A stretch of DNA of 6,900 nt from Microcaldota archaeon (lineage in GTDB: Archaea; Micrarchaeota; Micrarchaeia; Norongarragalinales; Norongarragalinaceae), in assembly GCA_016214445.1 (NCBI GenBank), contig JACROM010000025.1, forward strand, positions 1 to 6,900. Direction: 5' to 3'. Within the stretch, counting starts at the first letter, position 1. Every line of letters begins with the position of its first letter. A program made the translations under genes and the position numbers. The notes under the pieces were generated by a model that was given only the letters and a program-made list of their open reading frames with translations, was not told the origin of the DNA and ran no database searches. This document shows positions 4,651 through 6,900 of the stretch, one piece after another.

Positions 4651-6864
4651 ATGAGATTACTTGAACTGCACTGCGATTACGTGAAAGTGAAGCCGAAACA
4701 GAAGGCGCTCAAAGGCATCAGCGAGCTCTCCGAACAGGAAAAGAACGGGACGAGCATGGAAAATGTGCTCGTAGTGTTTTCGACATTCGAGGGGGGCGAC
4801 GACGAAGACATCCTGGACCGGGCGTGCGCCGAAGTGGAAAAAAACTTCCGGGAAGTCAAGGCCTCGGCTGTGTTGGTTTACCCCTACGCGCACCTCTCGC
4901 CCAAACTGGCAAAGCCGTCCATAGCGCAGGCGCTGTTGGACAAGTTCCTCGACAAAGTGAAAACATTCGCGCCTGACTCGAAGAAAACCCCGTTCGGCTA
5001 CTACAAGGAATTCGAGCTCAAATGCAAGGGCCATCCGCTTGCAGAGTTGAGCAAGACCATTTCAGCCGAGACAGCAGAGACGAAAATCAGGGAACTTGGG
5101 GCGAAGGACACCGAACTCTTCCCGAAACAATCCATTTTCCTGGATTACGCCAAAGCAACAAAGAAAGCCCTGACGCAAACGAACTCGCTCGAAGCGCAGA
5201 GAAACACCGCAACGCTTTTAGTGGTCATGGCAGCCGAAGAGCTCATGGGAGCGAAACCGGTAACAGCGTTCGCCAAGGAAGACGAGGCGTACGTGGACTT
5301 CGAAAGCAAGCCAATCAACGAGGAAACCATGAAGGCGATAGAAAAGCAGGCGAACGTCATAAGGGAAAAGGCACTGCCGATAAAGGTCAAAAAAACCACG
5401 GAACTCAGGGCAGCCAACGATTTCCAGAAAGAGGCTGCAGAGGAGAGCGGCGAAAAAGAGTTCGCGGTGGCGGAAGTCAATGGAAAGGAGTACTGGCTGC
5501 CCGGGCCTTTCACCAAGAACACCAAGGAAGTGAAAGCGTTCTTGTTGACGAAGTTCGGCGGCGCCTACTGGAAGAACAACGCCAAAAACGCGCCGCTCCA
5601 AAGGATACACTTGATTGCGGCCAACTCGCCGGGGGAAATAGAGAAATACGTCAATCTGCAGGAAGAAGCCGCGAAACGCGACCACCGCGCCATAGGAAAA
5701 CAGCTCGAGCTCTTCTCGTTCCACGACGAAGGGACAGGCTTTCCATTCTACCACCCCAACGGCGTGATAGTGAGGAACGAACTAATGGCGTATCTGCGCG
5801 AGGAATTCCAGAGCCGGGGGTACAAGGAAATCCACACGCCCATAATATTGAACGAGGACCTGTGGCACCGCTCAGGGCACTGGGACCACTACCGCGAAAA
5901 CATGTACTTCACATCAATTGATTCCGCGCTGCACGCGGTCAAGCCGATGAACTGCCCGGGCGGGATGCTCGTCTACAAAAACAAACCGCACTCCTACCGC
6001 GAACTGCCTCTTCGTTTGGCGGAGTTCGGGCTTGTTCACAGGCACGAGCTCTCCGGAGTGCTGAGCGGACTGTTTAGGGTAAGGGCATTCACGCAGGACG
6101 ACGCGCACGTTTACTGCACCCACGAGCAAATCCACTATGAAATCTTGAAAATGCTGGAGTTCATGGACGACGTCTACTCCACTTTCGGCTTCGAATACAA
6201 GATAGAGTTGTCCACCAAACCGGAAAAAGCGATGGGCTCGCCGGAACTGTGGGCAAAAGCAGAAGAAGCGCTGAAGCGAGCGCTGAACGAAAACAAGAAG
6301 CCGTTTGAAATCCACGAGGGCGAAGGCGCATTCTACGGCCCGAAAATAGACTTCAAGATAAAGGACGCGCTCGGAAGGGAGTGGCAGTGCGGCACAATCC
6401 AGCTTGACTTCCAGATGCCGGTAAACTTCGATTTGACCTACGAGGGCTCGGACGGAAAAAAACACAGGCCGGCAATGCTGCACCGCACAATCTACGGCTC
6501 GCTTGAGCGCTTCATGGGCGTGCTGATAGAACACTTCACCGGAGCGTTCCCCACCTGGCTTTCACCTGTCCAAGTGATACTCCTGCCCCTTACGGACGAC
6601 GACGTCAAGTACGCCGACGAAGTCTTCACGGAGCTGCAGGCGAAAGGAATACGCGTCGAGCTTGACTCCTCGACAGGCAAAATACAGGGCAAGATACGCG
6701 ACTCGCAGCTGAGGAAAATACCCTACATGCTGGTTGTGGGAAAGAAGGAAGCCGAAGCGCGGACGCTGTCTGTTAGGAAGCGTGACGGAACAGTCAACCA
6801 CGGCGTGAAGCTGGACGCTTTCGCATCGAGCCTGCTGGAAGAAATAGTAGAAAGGAAACTGTAA
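4651..6864 (+). CDS. thrS: Threonyl-tRNA synthetase, archaeal editing domain fused to bacterial-type core
   Basis: The 737-residue enzyme charges tRNA-Thr with threonine. Residues 1-137 are the archaeal ThrRS editing domain of D-aminoacyl-tRNA deacylase fold: MRLLELHCDY, VYPYAHLS with H81, and GYYKEFELKCKGHPLAELSKTI (from 117) with K119 and the CKGHP motif, expected to clear mischarged serine. Residues about 180-345 resemble the bacterial N2 domain (KAFLLTKFGGAYWKNN, LQRIH, EEAAKRDHRAIGKQLELF), but its zinc/editing residues are replaced. The class II core (about 345-635) reads like the bacterial enzyme: KPMNCPGGM with zinc ligand C435, motif 2 HRHE with R464, FTQDDAH with H486, GEGAFYGPKIDF, AMLHRT with H611, and motif 3 GSLERF with R620. 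The anticodon-binding domain (about 638-737) has VQVILLPLTD and PYMLVVGKKE. The protein is about 100 residues longer than typical archaeal ThrRS. The bacterial TGS domain is absent, its place taken by the archaeal domain. Confidence 0.95.
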   Translation: MRLLELHCDYVKVKPKQKALKGISELSEQEKNGTSMENVLVVFSTFEGGDDEDILDRACAEVEKNFREVKASAVLVYPYAHLSPKLAKPSIAQALLDKFLDKVKTFAPDSKKTPFGYYKEFELKCKGHPLAELSKTISAETAETKIRELGAKDTELFPKQSIFLDYAKATKKALTQTNSLEAQRNTATLLVVMAAEELMGAKPVTAFAKEDEAYVDFESKPINEETMKAIEKQANVIREKALPIKVKKTTELRAANDFQKEAAEESGEKEFAVAEVNGKEYWLPGPFTKNTKEVKAFLLTKFGGAYWKNNAKNAPLQRIHLIAANSPGEIEKYVNLQEEAAKRDHRAIGKQLELFSFHDEGTGFPFYHPNGVIVRNELMAYLREEFQSRGYKEIHTPIILNEDLWHRSGHWDHYRENMYFTSIDSALHAVKPMNCPGGMLVYKNKPHSYRELPLRLAEFGLVHRHELSGVLSGLFRVRAFTQDDAHVYCTHEQIHYEILKMLEFMDDVYSTFGFEYKIELSTKPEKAMGSPELWAKAEEALKRALNENKKPFEIHEGEGAFYGPKIDFKIKDALGREWQCGTIQLDFQMPVNFDLTYEGSDGKKHRPAMLHRTIYGSLERFMGVLIEHFTGAFPTWLSPVQVILLPLTDDDVKYADEVFTELQAKGIRVELDSSTGKIQGKIRDSQLRKIPYMLVVGKKEAEARTLSVRKRDGTVNHGVKLDAFASSLLEEIVERKL

Positions 6865-6900
6865 CTCTCGCACACACCCCAAAAGCCATCATTGCAAAAA
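6865..6900. other. Sequence after thrS, no feature seen
   Basis: The last 36 nt hold no recognisable gene start, T-run terminator or tRNA end. The window stops before the next feature can be judged. Confidence 0.3.

Noticed and set aside
5022..5921. 299-residue plus-strand open frame inside thrS
   Set aside because: It is a +1 shadow of the well-supported thrS frame, rich in R, G, Q and E as expected of an out-of-frame reading, with no recognisable domain.
5914..6534. 206-residue minus-strand open frame opposite thrS
   Set aside because: Its phenylalanine-, valine- and arginine-rich composition is typical of the antisense of a biased gene; no motif seen.

Overview
The window looks archaeal. 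It carries both subunits of the archaeal/eukaryotic-type DNA primase (PriL, PriS), a threonyl-tRNA synthetase beginning with the archaea-specific editing domain, a lipoate ligase split into two genes as in Thermoplasma, TATA boxes about 25-30 nt from start codons, and GGTGA-type ribosome binding sites. Two features are bacterial in flavour: a complete NrdR repressor, which is uncommon in archaea, and a ThrRS whose catalytic core reads as bacterial. Archaeal core genes mixed with bacterial-like genes, moderate GC and tight packing would suit a DPANN lineage such as Micrarchaeota or Diapherotrites, but that placement is inference and the sequence does not prove it.

Layout. The left part (1-2529) is read on the minus strand, in the order lplB, lplA, kinase-fold gene, nrdR, then the first codons of a gene that leaves the window at its left edge. 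lplB and lplA overlap by four bases (ATGA). The kinase-fold gene follows after 42 nt, and nrdR after another 37 nt but with its own TATA box. The right part (2584-6864) is read on the plus strand: priL, priS, thrS. The halves meet at a 54-bp divergent promoter where one AT-rich box can serve both directions. No gene-free stretch exceeds about 100 bp. No tRNA, rRNA, CRISPR array or insertion sequence was seen.

How the genes work together. LplB and LplA should form one bipartite lipoate-protein ligase. PriL and PriS form the replicative primase. NrdR should sense ATP/dATP and repress ribonucleotide reductase genes. A 10-bp motif flanks nrdR on both sides and a relative of it lies in the promoter of the left-edge gene, so that gene is a candidate NrdR target. 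The role of the kinase-fold protein is unknown.

The most notable item is the 737-residue ThrRS. It joins an archaeal D-aminoacyl-tRNA-deacylase-like editing domain to a bacterial-type core, and it keeps a bacterial N2-like domain in which the usual zinc/editing His and Cys residues are replaced. Other points of interest are a hairpin in the thrS leader, a terminator-like hairpin over the priS stop codon, palindromes at the predicted transcription starts of two minus-strand promoters, and a partial duplication of the lplA 3' end.
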